Of a stretch of DNA of 64,000 bases, positions 35,274 through 47,057 are shown one piece after another. Source of the DNA: Burkholderiales bacterium (GTDB lineage Bacteria; Pseudomonadota; Gammaproteobacteria; Burkholderiales; Burkholderiaceae_E); contig JAPLQF010000020.1 in the NCBI GenBank assembly GCA_026399875.1, forward strand, positions 1 to 64,000, in the 5' to 3' direction. The notes beneath the pieces were generated by a model. The model saw only the letters and a program-made list of their open reading frames with translations, searched no databases and was not told where the DNA came from. The translations under genes and the position numbers were made by a program. Each line of letters starts with the position of its first letter. Position 1 is the first letter of the stretch.

Positions 35274-35945
35274 TCAAGACCCTGATGCCTGCAGGGCCGG
35301 TCGCACACCATGCTTGAGCGAACGCCCCAGCAGGTAAGTTTCGGCCGACTTGTCCCGCGAAGCCTTCGGTTTGCGAGGCGCAACAGTCACGAATGTGCGC
35401 TTGAAGGCTTCGACCACCTGGCTGTAACCGCTTCCATGAAAACATTTGATGAGTAAGGCACCGTCCGGCTTGAGGTGATGCACCGCAAACTCGAGCGCGA
35501 GTTCTGCAAGATGGCCCATCCGGGCAGCGTCGGCAGATCCGATTCCCGACAGGTTGGGGGCGAGATCGGAAAGTACAAGGTCAAGCGACGGTGCCCGGCC
35601 CATCATCGCGTCAAGCTGTGCGAGGACAGTGTCCTCGCGGAAATCGCCTTCCAGGAACTCGACGCCGGCGATCGGTGCCATCGGCAGCAGGTCGATGGCG
35701 ACGATGCGGCCATCGAGCGCACCACCCGGTCCGACCAGCTTTTCGCGCACGACCTGCGACCAGCTGCCGGGCGCCGAGCCAAGATCGACCACCGACATCC
35801 CCCGACGGATCAGGCGGTCCTTCTCGTCGATTTCGATGAGTTTGAACGCGGCACGCGAGCGATACCCCTGCTGCTGAGCAAGCTTGACGTAAGGGTCGTT
35901 CAGATGCGAGTGCATCCAGTCTTTATTGAATCGGTTCTTGGCCAT
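35274..35945 (-). CDS. rlmE: 23S rRNA 2'-O-methyltransferase RlmE
   Basis: SAM-dependent heat-shock methyltransferase that modifies U2552 of 23S rRNA. The 223 residues show [20 protein letters not shown] (with catalytic Lys), [15 protein letters not shown] (SAM motif I), [22 protein letters not shown] (catalytic Asp) and [12 protein letters not shown] (catalytic Lys). All family catalytic residues are visible. The N-terminus [20 protein letters not shown] fits the family. It is divergent from yhbY with 25 bases between starts, the usual arrangement in Burkholderiales. Confidence 0.96.
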   Translation of the reverse strand: MAKNRFNKDWMHSHLNDPYVKLAQQQGYRSRAAFKLIEIDEKDRLIRRGMSVVDLGSAPGSWSQVVREKLVGPGGALDGRIVAIDLLPMAPIAGVEFLEGDFREDTVLAQLDAMMGRAPSLDLVLSDLAPNLSGIGSADAARMGHLAELALEFAVHHLKPDGALLIKCFHGSGYSQVVEAFKRTFVTVAPRKPKASRDKSAETYLLGRSLKHGVRPALQASGS

Positions 35946-35964
35946 CAGTGTGCTGGACTACAAT
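35935..35964 (+). promoter_or_regulatory. Candidate yhbY promoter giving a near-leaderless mRNA
   Basis: TACAAT at 35959-35964 is a good -10 box, with TTCTTG at 35935-35940 as a weak -35 at 18-base spacing. The predicted start site falls at or within a base or two of the yhbY ATG at 35971, leaving no room for a ribosome site in the mRNA. Confidence 0.5.
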
Positions 35965-35970
35965 CGAGGG

Positions 35971-36792
35971 ATGTCGGAAAGCCCCTTTCGGGACCCAGAA
36001 TCGGCCGAGGCCGCTGAGGTACCCATCACGCCCCCCCTTCTGTCGGCCGCGCAGCGCAAGGCGCTGCGCGCCAAGGCCCATGATCTCGACCCGCTCGTTC
36101 GAATCGGCGATGCCGGACTGAGCGACGCCGTGATACGGGAAACCGACCTCGCGCTGACGGCGCATGGTCTGATCAAGGTCAGGGTATTCGGTGACGATCG
36201 CGAAGCTCGCGAAACCATCGGCGATACGCTGTGCGAGCGGCTCGGCTGCTCGCTGGTACAATCGATCGGCAAGCTGCTGGTGCTGTGGCGTGAACAGCCT
36301 GAGACGGCTCTGAAAAAGTCGCCGATCCGACGTCGCACCGAGTCGGCACCCAAGAAGCTGGCCGCCGAAGGCAAATCGGCGCCCCGAAAACGGGCCCGCC
36401 CTGGCGTGCCGAAACCTGAACAAATGGAGCGAGCCGAGCGGTATGCGCCGGTCGCACCAGCACGTCGTCCACCGATTGCCCGCGGCGCGCGTGCGCCGAT
36501 CGGGGCGGCAGCCACCTCGGCTGCCAACCGTCGGTCAAGCAGCGGCTCTTCAGGGGCGGGCACGACAGGGTTTGCAAGAAAACCGGGGGCGAATTCGTTT
36601 TTGAAACCGGCAGGCAAGCCGGCGATCAAGGCAGGCGGGCGCACTGGCGCAAAACCCTTTGCCTCGCCAGCCCGCCCACCGTCTGCGGCGCGCCCTCCGG
36701 CAGCCGGCAACCGTCGCAGTTCGGCAAGCACGACGGCTACAGGTAGCGCACGTCCAGGACCTCGTAGCCGCGCAGGCCGCCGGGGGCCCTGA
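35971..36792 (+). CDS. yhbY: YhbY/CRS1-domain RNA-binding protein with long basic tail
   Basis: Ribosome-associated RNA-binding protein. Residues about 24-115 are the CRM (YhbY) domain: [45 protein letters not shown] and GKLLVLWRE. Bacterial YhbY is about 97 residues; this protein has 273. The extra 160 residues are Arg/Lys/Ala/Pro/Ser-rich, low complexity and probably disordered, and likely bind RNA. The 3' end overlaps the end of the convergent greA gene by 56 bases. The ATG at 35971 is preferred over the in-frame codon at 35926, which is inside rlmE. Confidence 0.9.
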   Translation: MSESPFRDPESAEAAEVPITPPLLSAAQRKALRAKAHDLDPLVRIGDAGLSDAVIRETDLALTAHGLIKVRVFGDDREARETIGDTLCERLGCSLVQSIGKLLVLWREQPETALKKSPIRRRTESAPKKLAAEGKSAPRKRARPGVPKPEQMERAERYAPVAPARRPPIARGARAPIGAAATSAANRRSSSGSSGAGTTGFARKPGANSFLKPAGKPAIKAGGRTGAKPFASPARPPSAARPPAAGNRRSSASTTATGSARPGPRSRAGRRGP

Positions 36793-37213
36793 CTTCAGCC
36801 GAATCGCCCGAGTACTTTCCGATCAGGGCGCGGGCGATCGGGCTGGACACCGAAATCTTGCCGTCCTTGATGTCAGCCTCGTCATCACCAACGATCTGGT
36901 AGGTGACCTTCTCGCCGCTTGTGAGGTCTTCAAGATCAACCGTCGCGCCAAATACGATACGACCGTCAGGATCGAGCGTTGCCGGATCAATGACCTGCGC
37001 GACCGCAAGTTTGGCCTCGATTTCGGCGATCCGACCTTCGATGAATCCCTGCTTTTCCTTGGCGGCGTCGTACTCGGCATTCTCGGACAGATCGCCCTGC
37101 GCGCGGGCTTCCGCGATCGCATTGATGACCGCCGGCCGCTCGACCGACTTCAGCCGCTGCAATTCATCCTTCAGGCGCTGCGCGCCGCGCACCGTCAACG
37201 GGATCGTGCTCAA
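36737..37213 (-). CDS. greA: Transcript cleavage factor GreA (TTG start)
   Basis: GreA enters the RNA polymerase secondary channel and stimulates cleavage of backtracked RNA. The 158 residues match E. coli GreA length: N-terminal coiled coil ([20 protein letters not shown]) with the acidic tip [16 protein letters not shown], then the FKBP-like C-terminal domain ([30 protein letters not shown]). The frame is open to 37279, but the family start STIPLT follows a TTG at 37213, with GGGAG six bases upstream; no in-frame ATG fits. An intrinsic terminator sits immediately before this ribosome site. It lies downstream of carB on the same strand. Confidence 0.95.
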   Translation of the reverse strand: MSTIPLTVRGAQRLKDELQRLKSVERPAVINAIAEARAQGDLSENAEYDAAKEKQGFIEGRIAEIEAKLAVAQVIDPATLDPDGRIVFGATVDLEDLTSGEKVTYQIVGDDEADIKDGKISVSSPIARALIGKYSGDSAEVRAPGGLRGYEVLDVRYL

Positions 37214-37224
37214 CTCATGCTCCC

Positions 37225-37256
37225 AAAAAAATCGCGCCCCGGACGAACCGAGGCGC
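37225..37256 (-). terminator. Intrinsic terminator in the carB-greA gap
   Basis: On the minus strand GCGCCTCGG (37256-37248) pairs with CCGGGGCGC (37242-37234), nine pairs with one G-T, around the five-base loop TTCGT, followed by GA and seven T (37231-37225). The greA ribosome site GGGAG starts right after the T run. It would end or attenuate carAB transcription before greA. Confidence 0.88.
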
Positions 37257-37304
37257 TGAACGACCTTTGATAGTAGCACCGGCGGCGCAGCGTGGTGCTC
37301 GTCC

Positions 37305-37337
37305 GCTCAGTGCGCGCTCAGTGCGCGCTCAGTGCAC
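37305..37337. repeat. 11-bp tandem repeat, three copies
   Basis: GCTCAGTGCGC at 37305 and 37316 and GCTCAGTGCAC at 37327. The array stops two bases before the end of carB (last codon side at 37340). Confidence 0.88.
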
Positions 37338-37339
37338 CC

Positions 37340-40567
<3,228 letters not shown>

Positions 40568-40568
40568 G

Positions 40569-41726
40569 TTATGCGGTCTCCATCAGGCCGATGAAACGGT
40601 CGAAGAGGTAGCCGATGTCATGCGGACCGGGGCTTGCCTCGGGATGCCCCTGAAAGCAGAAGGCCGGCCGGTCGGTGCGCGCCAGCCCCTGGATCGACTC
40701 GTCGAAGAGCGAGACATGGGTGATGCGCAGATTGGCCGGCAGGCTGGCCGGATCGACCGCAAAACCGTGATTCTGGCTGGTGATCAGCACCTGGCCGGTA
40801 TCGAGGTCTTTCACCGGGTGATTGGCGCCGTGATGGCCGAACTTCATCTTGTGCGTGCGCGCACCCGATGCCAGACCCATGATCTGATGCCCGAGGCAGA
40901 TACCGAAGGTGGGCATCCCCCGGTCGATGAGTTCGCGGGCTGCCGCAATCGCGTAATCGCAGGGCTCGGGGTCGCCTGGGCCGTTGGAGAGAAACACCCC
41001 GTCGGGCTTGAGCGCCAGGACGTCGTGCGCCGAGGTCTGGGCCGGCACGACGGTGAGGTCACAGCCCCGATCGGCCAGCATTCGAAGGATGTTGCGCTTG
41101 ACGCCGAAGTCGAAGGCCACCACCCGCCAGGCGCGTCGACCATCGGCCAGGGTGTCCTTGATTGCGCCACCCTCGAGGCGCCATGAGCCTTCCCGCCAGG
41201 GATAGGCAGTGTCGACGCTGACCACGCGGGCGAGATCCATGCCGGCCAGCCCGGGAAAGCCGCGTGCGGCCATGACTGCGGCCGCTTCGTCGAGCACATC
41301 GCCCGGCTGCGAGCCGGCAATCAGACATCCGCCCTGGGCGCCGCCTTCACGCAGGATGCGGGTCAGGCGCCGGGTATCGATGCCGGCGATGGCCGGTATG
41401 CCCTGGGCCTGCAGATAGGCGGGCAGGGTCATGGTGCTGCGAAAGTTCGAATGAAGCGGGGCAAGATCCTTGATGACCAGACCGGCCGCATGGATGCGGG
41501 TCGATTCGGCATCGTCGGGATTGACCCCGCAGTTGCCGATGTGGGGATAGGTGAGCGTGACGATCTGGCGGCAGTAACTCGGGTCGGTCAGGATTTCCTG
41601 ATAACCGGTGAGCGCGGTATTGAAGACCACTTCGCCGACGCTTCGGGTCGGCGCACCGACCGAATGGCCGCGAAAAACCGTACCGTCAGCAAGCGCAAGG
41701 ACGGCGGGAGGCAGATGGGGCAGCAA
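40569..41726 (-). CDS. carA: Carbamoyl-phosphate synthase small subunit CarA (TTG start)
   Basis: Glutaminase subunit that supplies ammonia to CarB. The 385 residues have the N-terminal CarA domain ([38 protein letters not shown]) and the class I amidotransferase domain with the catalytic Cys in [14 protein letters not shown] and the His and Glu in [14 protein letters not shown]. The frame is open to 41801, but AGGAG lies seven bases before a TTG at 41726 and the protein from there has the E. coli length (382), so I take TTG. About 240 bases of leader separate it from the DUF4230 gene upstream. Confidence 0.95.
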   Translation of the reverse strand: MLPHLPPAVLALADGTVFRGHSVGAPTRSVGEVVFNTALTGYQEILTDPSYCRQIVTLTYPHIGNCGVNPDDAESTRIHAAGLVIKDLAPLHSNFRSTMTLPAYLQAQGIPAIAGIDTRRLTRILREGGAQGGCLIAGSQPGDVLDEAAAVMAARGFPGLAGMDLARVVSVDTAYPWREGSWRLEGGAIKDTLADGRRAWRVVAFDFGVKRNILRMLADRGCDLTVVPAQTSAHDVLALKPDGVFLSNGPGDPEPCDYAIAAARELIDRGMPTFGICLGHQIMGLASGARTHKMKFGHHGANHPVKDLDTGQVLITSQNHGFAVDPASLPANLRITHVSLFDESIQGLARTDRPAFCFQGHPEASPGPHDIGYLFDRFIGLMETA

Positions 41727-41965
41727 GGACAGCTCCTGGGCTTGGACGCCCTCCCCCGGCTGATGGGCCTTGTTGAGCCTAAGTGCGCCCACGGTGAACA
41801 AGCGCCCGCAAAAACACGGACGCCGACCTGGGGCACTGCGCTGGATCGAAGGAGGGCTAAACCTTCGGATTTTAGCATGCGGCCGCCTGCCAACCCCTCA
41901 GGCCAGCTTGACCGATCTGCCGCGACGATGCCGGGGCCATCCTGCGCGCAGGGTTTGCGCGATGT
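41727..41965 (-). promoter_or_regulatory. carAB leader region
   Basis: The 239 bases before the carA TTG contain no gene I can support. On the minus strand TAAAAT (within GCATGCTAAAATCC, about 41870-41883) could be a -10 box, but the best upstream hexamer, TTGGCA, is only 13 bases away. In-frame codons extend from an ATG-like start at 41801 to the TTG but do not resemble CarA. No pyrimidine-repeat attenuator or arginine box is obvious to me. Confidence 0.3.
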
Positions 41966-42772
41966 TCAGCTCGAGGCGCTGCGCCCTCGGGCCGTGAGCA
42001 GGGCTTCGCCGGCGGGTGCGGGCATCGCCACCACCGGATCGCTCTGTGTGAGCGAAGCCACGCCGACATCGGTCGACAACTCCTGCTTCGATGCGAAGCG
42101 GACCTCCAGATTCGAGTAGCCGAGCGGGCGCACCAGCAATGCCAGCGTGTTGAACGCCGATCGTTCGACCTGCGCGCGATAGCGCTCGGCCAGCCCCTGC
42201 GCCTGCGCCAGGGCATGGGCACGTGCCGCGGCGATCAGCTGGTTCTTGTCGTCTTCGGAAAAACGCCCATCGAAAAAACCCTGCACCAGATCCGGCAGCA
42301 GCCAGGGCAGCAGTCTGGAGCGCTGCTCGTCATAGAAGGCCAGGTCCTTGATCGATACCTCGACCTTGCAGGGCGGCAAGGAAATCCGAGCAAGCGGCGG
42401 TGCCTGAGGCGAACCGGCGCGCGGGCCGACATCGGTGGGCGCTGTCACGGTGTCGATATGAAACTGCTCGCTTTTGAGGTCGAAGCGAAAATCCATCTCG
42501 AACTCGAAGACCATCGCGAGCTTCTTCTTGGTAAAGGCCCATGACAGATACTTGCGTCCGAACTCGCCGAAGGTGTGATCACTGTGGGTGATGAGATCCT
42601 TGCTCACCGCCTTGAAAACCGACAGTTCGCCGATCGCGCGCAGTTCATCGATCGAACTTCGAACCACCAGCTCGCGAGGCGCGGCCGCACGCCGGCTCGC
42701 CTGCCAGAGCCAGCCGCCGCCGAATCCGATCAGCAAGAACACGACCAGTCCGAGCAGTTGGGGGAGATCCAT
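41966..42772 (-). CDS. DUF4230 family membrane-anchored protein
   Basis: Protein of 268 residues with one N-terminal transmembrane helix (about 5-23, LLGLVVFLLIGFGGGWLW) and a globular part facing the periplasm or cytoplasm. The DUF4230 core is seen in IGELSVFKAVSKDLITHSDH, KKKLAMVFEFEMDFRFDL and KVEVSIKDLAFYDEQ, followed by a helical region with an amphipathic segment (QLIAAARAHALAQAQGLAER). The family is of unknown function. It is 53 bases downstream of the ABC permease gene on the same strand and could belong to that operon, but it is common elsewhere without a transporter. Confidence 0.8.
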   Translation of the reverse strand: MDLPQLLGLVVFLLIGFGGGWLWQASRRAAAPRELVVRSSIDELRAIGELSVFKAVSKDLITHSDHTFGEFGRKYLSWAFTKKKLAMVFEFEMDFRFDLKSEQFHIDTVTAPTDVGPRAGSPQAPPLARISLPPCKVEVSIKDLAFYDEQRSRLLPWLLPDLVQGFFDGRFSEDDKNQLIAAARAHALAQAQGLAERYRAQVERSAFNTLALLVRPLGYSNLEVRFASKQELSTDVGVASLTQSDPVVAMPAPAGEALLTARGRSASS

Positions 42773-42825
42773 GGTGTATTCCGTGTATTCAGGTAAAGGT
42801 GGGCGGGCGGGTGGCGGCGAGCGCC

Positions 42826-43644
42826 TCAGAGGCGCTCGGTCTCGCCGGAGCGCGGCTGCCAGGTCATCAGGCGGCGCTCGACAAGGCCCACCAGGGCATC
42901 GAGCAGCAGCGCAAAGACCGTGAGCACCAGGATGCCGGCGAATACGCTGTTGATGTCGAAGGTGCCTTCGGCCTGCAAAATGAGATAGCCGACACCCCTG
43001 GCCGAGCCGAGATACTCGCCCACCACCGCGCCGACAAAGGCCAGACCCACCGCGGTGTGCAAGCTCGAGAACACCCAGCTCATGGCGCTTGGCAAATAGA
43101 CATGACGCAGAAGATCACGGCGACTGGCACCGAGCATTCGAACGCTGGCCAGCACGTTGGGACTGACTTCGCGCACGCCCTGATAGACGTTGAAGAACAC
43201 GATGAAAAAAACCAGCGTCACGCCAAGCGCCACCTTGCTCCAGACACCGAGCCCGAACCAGACCGAAAAGATCGGCGCCAGAATGACCCGGGGCATCGAA
43301 TTGAGCGCTTTGACATAGGGATCGAAGATCGCCGAGGCGGTGGGCGACAGAGCCAGCCACATGCCGCAGGCCAGACCTGCGATCGTGCCGATCGCAAAGG
43401 CCATCAGTGTCTCGAAGAGCGTATAGCCGAGATGAACAAAGATCTCGCCGCTGCTGAACCATTTGAAGATCTGGCCGAGCACCTTGAGCGGCTCACCAAA
43501 GAAGAAGGCGGCCCGGTGGGGATCGTTGAAATAGATCGGTGGCAGCAGCGTCGGGCTGGTGAGCAGATGCCAGGCGACAAAAAGCCCGAGCAGCAGCGCA
43601 GCCTGGATCAGACGCAGCGTCGGGGCGGACAGTCGGGTGGCCAT
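42826..43644 (-). CDS. ABC transporter permease (SsuC/TauC type)
   Basis: Inner-membrane permease of 272 residues with about six helices. The binding-protein-dependent transport signature for the ATPase-coupling loop is visible around EVSPNVLASVRMLGASRRDL, and SMPRVILAPIFSVWFGLGVW is typical of the SsuC/TauC/nitrate group. It is the third gene of a binding protein-ATPase-permease operon on the minus strand, starting 12 bases after the ATPase stop. The substrate is probably a sulfonate, nitrate-like anion or pyrimidine precursor, but cannot be fixed. Confidence 0.92.
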   Translation of the reverse strand: MATRLSAPTLRLIQAALLLGLFVAWHLLTSPTLLPPIYFNDPHRAAFFFGEPLKVLGQIFKWFSSGEIFVHLGYTLFETLMAFAIGTIAGLACGMWLALSPTASAIFDPYVKALNSMPRVILAPIFSVWFGLGVWSKVALGVTLVFFIVFFNVYQGVREVSPNVLASVRMLGASRRDLLRHVYLPSAMSWVFSSLHTAVGLAFVGAVVGEYLGSARGVGYLILQAEGTFDINSVFAGILVLTVFALLLDALVGLVERRLMTWQPRSGETERL

Positions 43645-43656
43645 GGAATCAGGGGG

Positions 43657-44472
43657 TCAGCCGGCCAACTGCTGCTGGGCATAACCGCGAAGGACTTCTT
43701 CTTTCAGCACCGCCCAGATGTCGGCATGCAGCCTGGCAAAGCGCGGTATCGACCGGATCTCGGCAACATCGCGCGGGCGCGGCAGGTCGATGACAAATTC
43801 GCCGATCGGATGGCTCGCCGGCCCTGCCGACATGACCACCACGCGGTCGGACAGCGAGATCGCTTCGTCGAGGTCGTGGGTGATGAAGAGCACCGCCTTG
43901 CGGCGCGCGGACCATAGCTCGAGCAGCTCGTTTTCCATGAGCTGACGGGTCTGGATGTCGAGCGCCGAGAACGGCTCGTCCATCAGCACGATATCCGGGT
44001 CGAGGATGAGGGTCTGCGCCAGCGCCGTGCGTTTGCGCATGCCACCCGACAGCTGATGCGGAAAGCGGTCGCCGAATCCGCCCAGCCCCACGCGCCGTAA
44101 CCAGTCGGCCGCCTGTTCGCGCGCCTCGGGCGTGGGCACACCGCGAAACTCAAGCCCTGCGCAGACATTGTCGAGCGCGCTTCGCCAGGGCATGAGCGAC
44201 TCGGTCTGGAACATGTAGCCGGCCCGCCGATTGAGGCCGACCAGCGGCTCGCCGAACACCTTGACCGAGCCCCGGGAAGGTTCGAGAAGGCCGGCTGCGA
44301 CGTTCAGAAGGGTTGATTTGCCGCAGCCAGTGGGTCCGACCACCGACACGAATTCGCCGGCACCAACCCTGAGGGTGACGTCGGCCACCGCGGTATAGCG
44401 GCCTTTCGGCGAGTCGCGCGAAATGAAGGTGCAGGCGACGTCGGCGAGTTCGATGGCAGCAAGATCGCTCAT
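43657..44472 (-). CDS. ABC transporter ATP-binding protein (SsuB/TauB type)
   Basis: Nucleotide-binding subunit of 271 residues. Walker A is VVGPTGCGKSTLLNVAAGLL, the Q loop is YMFQTESLMPWRSALDNV, the ABC signature HQLSGGMRKRTALAQTL, Walker B DIVLMDEPFSALD and the switch His in FITHDLDEAISLSDRV. These agree with the SsuB/TauB/NrtD branch. It lies between the binding protein and permease genes of the same operon. Confidence 0.94.
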   Translation of the reverse strand: MSDLAAIELADVACTFISRDSPKGRYTAVADVTLRVGAGEFVSVVGPTGCGKSTLLNVAAGLLEPSRGSVKVFGEPLVGLNRRAGYMFQTESLMPWRSALDNVCAGLEFRGVPTPEAREQAADWLRRVGLGGFGDRFPHQLSGGMRKRTALAQTLILDPDIVLMDEPFSALDIQTRQLMENELLELWSARRKAVLFITHDLDEAISLSDRVVVMSAGPASHPIGEFVIDLPRPRDVAEIRSIPRFARLHADIWAVLKEEVLRGYAQQQLAG

Positions 44473-44502
44473 GGACAGGACGCTGTTGCGTAACTCAACG
44501 GT

Positions 44503-44537
44503 TCATTCAGCGGATCATTAAGCGACTCATTCAGCGG
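44503..44537. repeat. 12-bp imperfect tandem repeat, about three copies
   Basis: TCATTCAGCGGA (44503), TCATTAAGCGAC (44515) and TCATTCAGCGG (44527). The last unit covers the stop codon of the solute-binding protein gene (44531). Confidence 0.75.
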
Positions 44538-45565
44538 GTAATCGCCTGAGCCTTCCTGACGAAGTCGTTGGTATAGGTGCGGGTCAGATCGATCTGCTCG
44601 GGGCGGATCCTTTCGTTGAAGCTGGCCAGCGCTGCCAGACTGACCTTGACGCTCGCCTCGCTGATCAGGCCGTCAGGCGAAATCGCATCGCGTACCGCAT
44701 TGAAGGACGCGAGATAGAGCGCCCGATCGCCGAGCAGATAGGCATCGGGGACGGTGTTGATGATGTCGCTCGGGCCGGCGGTCTGCAGCCACTTCAATGC
44801 CCTGACCATCGCATTGGTGAGCGCCTGCACCGTCTTGGGATTTCGGGAGATGAACTCTTCAGGGGCGTAAAGACTGGCTGCCGGCATCGGGCCGCCGAAG
44901 AGCTGCTGCGTGCCCTTGAGCGTGCGGGTATCGGCGATGATCTTCACGTCGCCTTTCTGTTCGAGCATGGTCATGACCGGATCGACATTGGAGATCGCAT
45001 CGATCTGGCCGGTGCGCAGTGCAGCCAGCGCACCCGAGGCGGTTCCGACACCGACGAAGGACACGTCACTGGGTTTGAGTCCGCCTTTGGCCAGCACATA
45101 GTTGGCCACCATATTCGTGGACGAGCCCGGAGCCGAGACACCGATTTTCATGCCCTTGAGGTCGGCCGGACTGCGATAGGCGCCGGCCTTGGCGGTGGCG
45201 ACTCCGACCGCGATGGCCGGGGCGCGACCCTGCAGCACGAAGGCGCGAAAATACTGCTTGCTCGCCTGAAGATTGATGGTGTGCTCAAAAGCACCCGAGA
45301 CCACATCGGCCGAGCCACCGACGACCGCACGCAGCGACTGCGAGCCGCCGGCGAAATCGACGATCTCGACAGTCAGGCCTTCATCCTTGAAGTAGCCCTT
45401 CGCCTCTGCAATGGTCAGCGGCAGGTAATAAATGGAGGCCTTGCCACCGACTGCGATCGTGACCTTGGGCTTTTCGAGCGACTGTGCGGCCGCATCGCGA
45501 GTGTCGGCGCCGACGGCAAGGGCGAGCATGGCAAAGAGTGCGGCGACATGATGGCGGCGGTTCAT
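44531..45565 (-). CDS. ABC transporter substrate-binding protein (SsuA/NMT1-like)
   Basis: Periplasmic binding protein of 344 residues that would deliver substrate to the permease downstream. A signal peptide is present (RRHHVAALFAMLALAVGADT, cleavage near AAAQ-S). The mature part shows KVTIAVGGKASIYYLPLTIA, EGLTVEIVDFAGGSQSLRAV, GGSADVVSGAFEHTI and MKIGVSAPGSSTNMVANYVL, typical of the NMT1/SsuA-like fold. Ligand specificity is not readable. First gene of the ABC operon. Confidence 0.93.
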   Translation of the reverse strand: MNRRHHVAALFAMLALAVGADTRDAAAQSLEKPKVTIAVGGKASIYYLPLTIAEAKGYFKDEGLTVEIVDFAGGSQSLRAVVGGSADVVSGAFEHTINLQASKQYFRAFVLQGRAPAIAVGVATAKAGAYRSPADLKGMKIGVSAPGSSTNMVANYVLAKGGLKPSDVSFVGVGTASGALAALRTGQIDAISNVDPVMTMLEQKGDVKIIADTRTLKGTQQLFGGPMPAASLYAPEEFISRNPKTVQALTNAMVRALKWLQTAGPSDIINTVPDAYLLGDRALYLASFNAVRDAISPDGLISEASVKVSLAALASFNERIRPEQIDLTRTYTNDFVRKAQAITR

Positions 45566-45645
45566 GGAGTCTCCTCGACGTGAGCGGTTCGCGGCAGATT
45601 ATCGCATCGGGATGCGGCGAGTCTTGCCGACAACACTCGCAGGCA

Positions 45646-46026
45646 TCAGGCACCCAGCAGGAAAATCCAGACGGTCACGACAACGCCCGCCATCCAGACC
45701 AGCGATCGGATCGACGCTTTGTTGCCGACATAGAGCGCGATATAGACCGCGCGCAACACCAGCCAGGCAATCGCCAGCATGTCGAGCCGCCCCTGGGCCG
45801 CGCCCATCTGGTGGGCAATGATCACCGCCGCAGCAAAGAAGGGCAGTGCCTCGAAGGTGTTGTTCATGGCGGCCACCGCGCGGGCACGATGGCCGCCGAG
45901 CTTGGTCTCCCAGTCGCGTGGATTCGCGTTGTCGTAGTCGCGACGCCCGCCCTTGGCGATACCGGCGCAGATCGACGGCAGGAAAAAGGACAGCAGCAGG
46001 ATCCAGTAGGCAAGGGTCATTTTCAT
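45646..46026 (-). CDS. MAPEG family membrane protein
   Basis: Small integral membrane protein of 126 residues with four predicted helices. The MAPEG signature is seen in RAVAAMNNTFEALPFFAAAV, with the conserved Asn and Glu, and RAVYIALYVGN later. Eukaryotic members are glutathione-dependent enzymes; bacterial members are mostly uncharacterised. The GTG at 46035 and the ATG at 46020 are other possible starts. It stands between recR and the ABC operon, 80 bases from the latter. Confidence 0.88.
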   Translation of the reverse strand: MKMTLAYWILLLSFFLPSICAGIAKGGRRDYDNANPRDWETKLGGHRARAVAAMNNTFEALPFFAAAVIIAHQMGAAQGRLDMLAIAWLVLRAVYIALYVGNKASIRSLVWMAGVVVTVWIFLLGA

Positions 46027-46114
46027 GATGGGCACTCAGGTGGTGAAGATTTTTGGGGGATGAGATCAGGGTTGCAACCAGGATTGCATTCAGGGCAGCA
46101 GCAGGCGTCAGCCG

Positions 46115-46720
46115 TCAATCAACGCTGCGACGGTCGCGCAGGGCCTGCGCGACCGTCGCAGCATCGACATATTCGAGCTCGCCGCCCATCGGCACGCCGC
46201 GCGCAAGGCGCGAGACCTTCAGCCCGCGGGCATGCAGCATTTCACCGAGGTAATGGGCGGTCGCCTCGCCTTCGCGGGTGAAGTTGGTGGCCAGAATGAC
46301 TTCAGTGACGATGCCATCGGTGGCGCGCGCCAGCAGCCGATCGAAATGGATCTCGTTGGGGCCGATGCCATCGAGCGGCGAAAGGCGACCCATCAGGACG
46401 AAATACAGGCCATTGAAGGCCAGCGTCTGCTCGAGGGTGAGCTGATCGGCCGGGGTCTCGACCACACAAAGCTGCGTCGGATCGCGGCGGGGCGAGGCGC
46501 AGGTCTCGCACAGATCGGTGTCGCTGAAGGTGTTGCAGCGCTGGCAATGGCGGATGCTGGCTGAGGCCGTGGTGAGCGCCTGCGCAATCGCGCCGGCCGC
46601 CTCGCGATCGTGTTGCAGCAGATGATGCACATAGCGCTGCGCAGTGCGAGGCCCCACACCGGGCAGGCGGCGAAATGCGGCAATCAGCGCATCGAGTGCA
46701 GCGGGCTGATGCGCGGCCAA
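46115..46720 (-). CDS. recR: Recombination mediator RecR (TTG start)
   Basis: RecR works with RecO and RecF to load RecA on gaps. The 201 residues (E. coli 201) show the helix-hairpin-helix [19 protein letters not shown], the four-Cys zinc finger ([16 protein letters not shown]), and the Toprim domain with [15 protein letters not shown] and [19 protein letters not shown]. The first codon is TTG at 46720, ten bases after the ybaB stop; alignment of [15 protein letters not shown] with the family leaves no room for a downstream start and there is no ATG or GTG upstream. It ends the dnaX-ybaB-recR operon. Confidence 0.96.
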   Translation of the reverse strand: MAAHQPAALDALIAAFRRLPGVGPRTAQRYVHHLLQHDREAAGAIAQALTTASASIRHCQRCNTFSDTDLCETCASPRRDPTQLCVVETPADQLTLEQTLAFNGLYFVLMGRLSPLDGIGPNEIHFDRLLARATDGIVTEVILATNFTREGEATAHYLGEMLHARGLKVSRLARGVPMGGELEYVDAATVAQALRDRRSVD

Positions 46721-46730
46721 GTCGGTCAGC

Positions 46731-47057
46731 TCAGAACGGCAGCTTGAAGCCGGGCGGCAGGGGCAGGCCCTGCGTGACCGAGCCCATTCGATCAGAAGCG
46801 GTCTGCTCGGCGCGACGCAGGGTGTCGTTGAAGGCAGCCACCACCAGATCCTCGAGCATGTCCTTGTCTTCGCCCATCAGGCTGGGATCGATCGAGACCC
46901 GCTTGACCTCATTGCGGCAGGTCATGACGACCTTGACCAGACCGGCGCCGGACTGACCTTCGACCTCGACGCCGGCGAGTTGCTCCTGAGCTTTCTTGAG
47001 GTTGTCCTGCATCTGCTGGGCCTGCTTCATGAGGCCGGCAAGCTGGTTCTTCATCAT
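46731..47057 (-). CDS. ybaB: YbaB/EbfC nucleoid-associated protein
   Basis: Small dimeric DNA-binding protein of 108 residues. The family pattern is clear: [20 protein letters not shown], then the conserved [20 protein letters not shown] and a helix [17 protein letters not shown], ending [12 protein letters not shown]. The ATG at 47057 overlaps the dnaX stop as ATGA, and the gene is followed by recR after ten bases, the classical dnaX-ybaB-recR cluster. Confidence 0.95.
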   Translation of the reverse strand: MMKNQLAGLMKQAQQMQDNLKKAQEQLAGVEVEGQSGAGLVKVVMTCRNEVKRVSIDPSLMGEDKDMLEDLVVAAFNDTLRRAEQTASDRMGSVTQGLPLPPGFKLPF

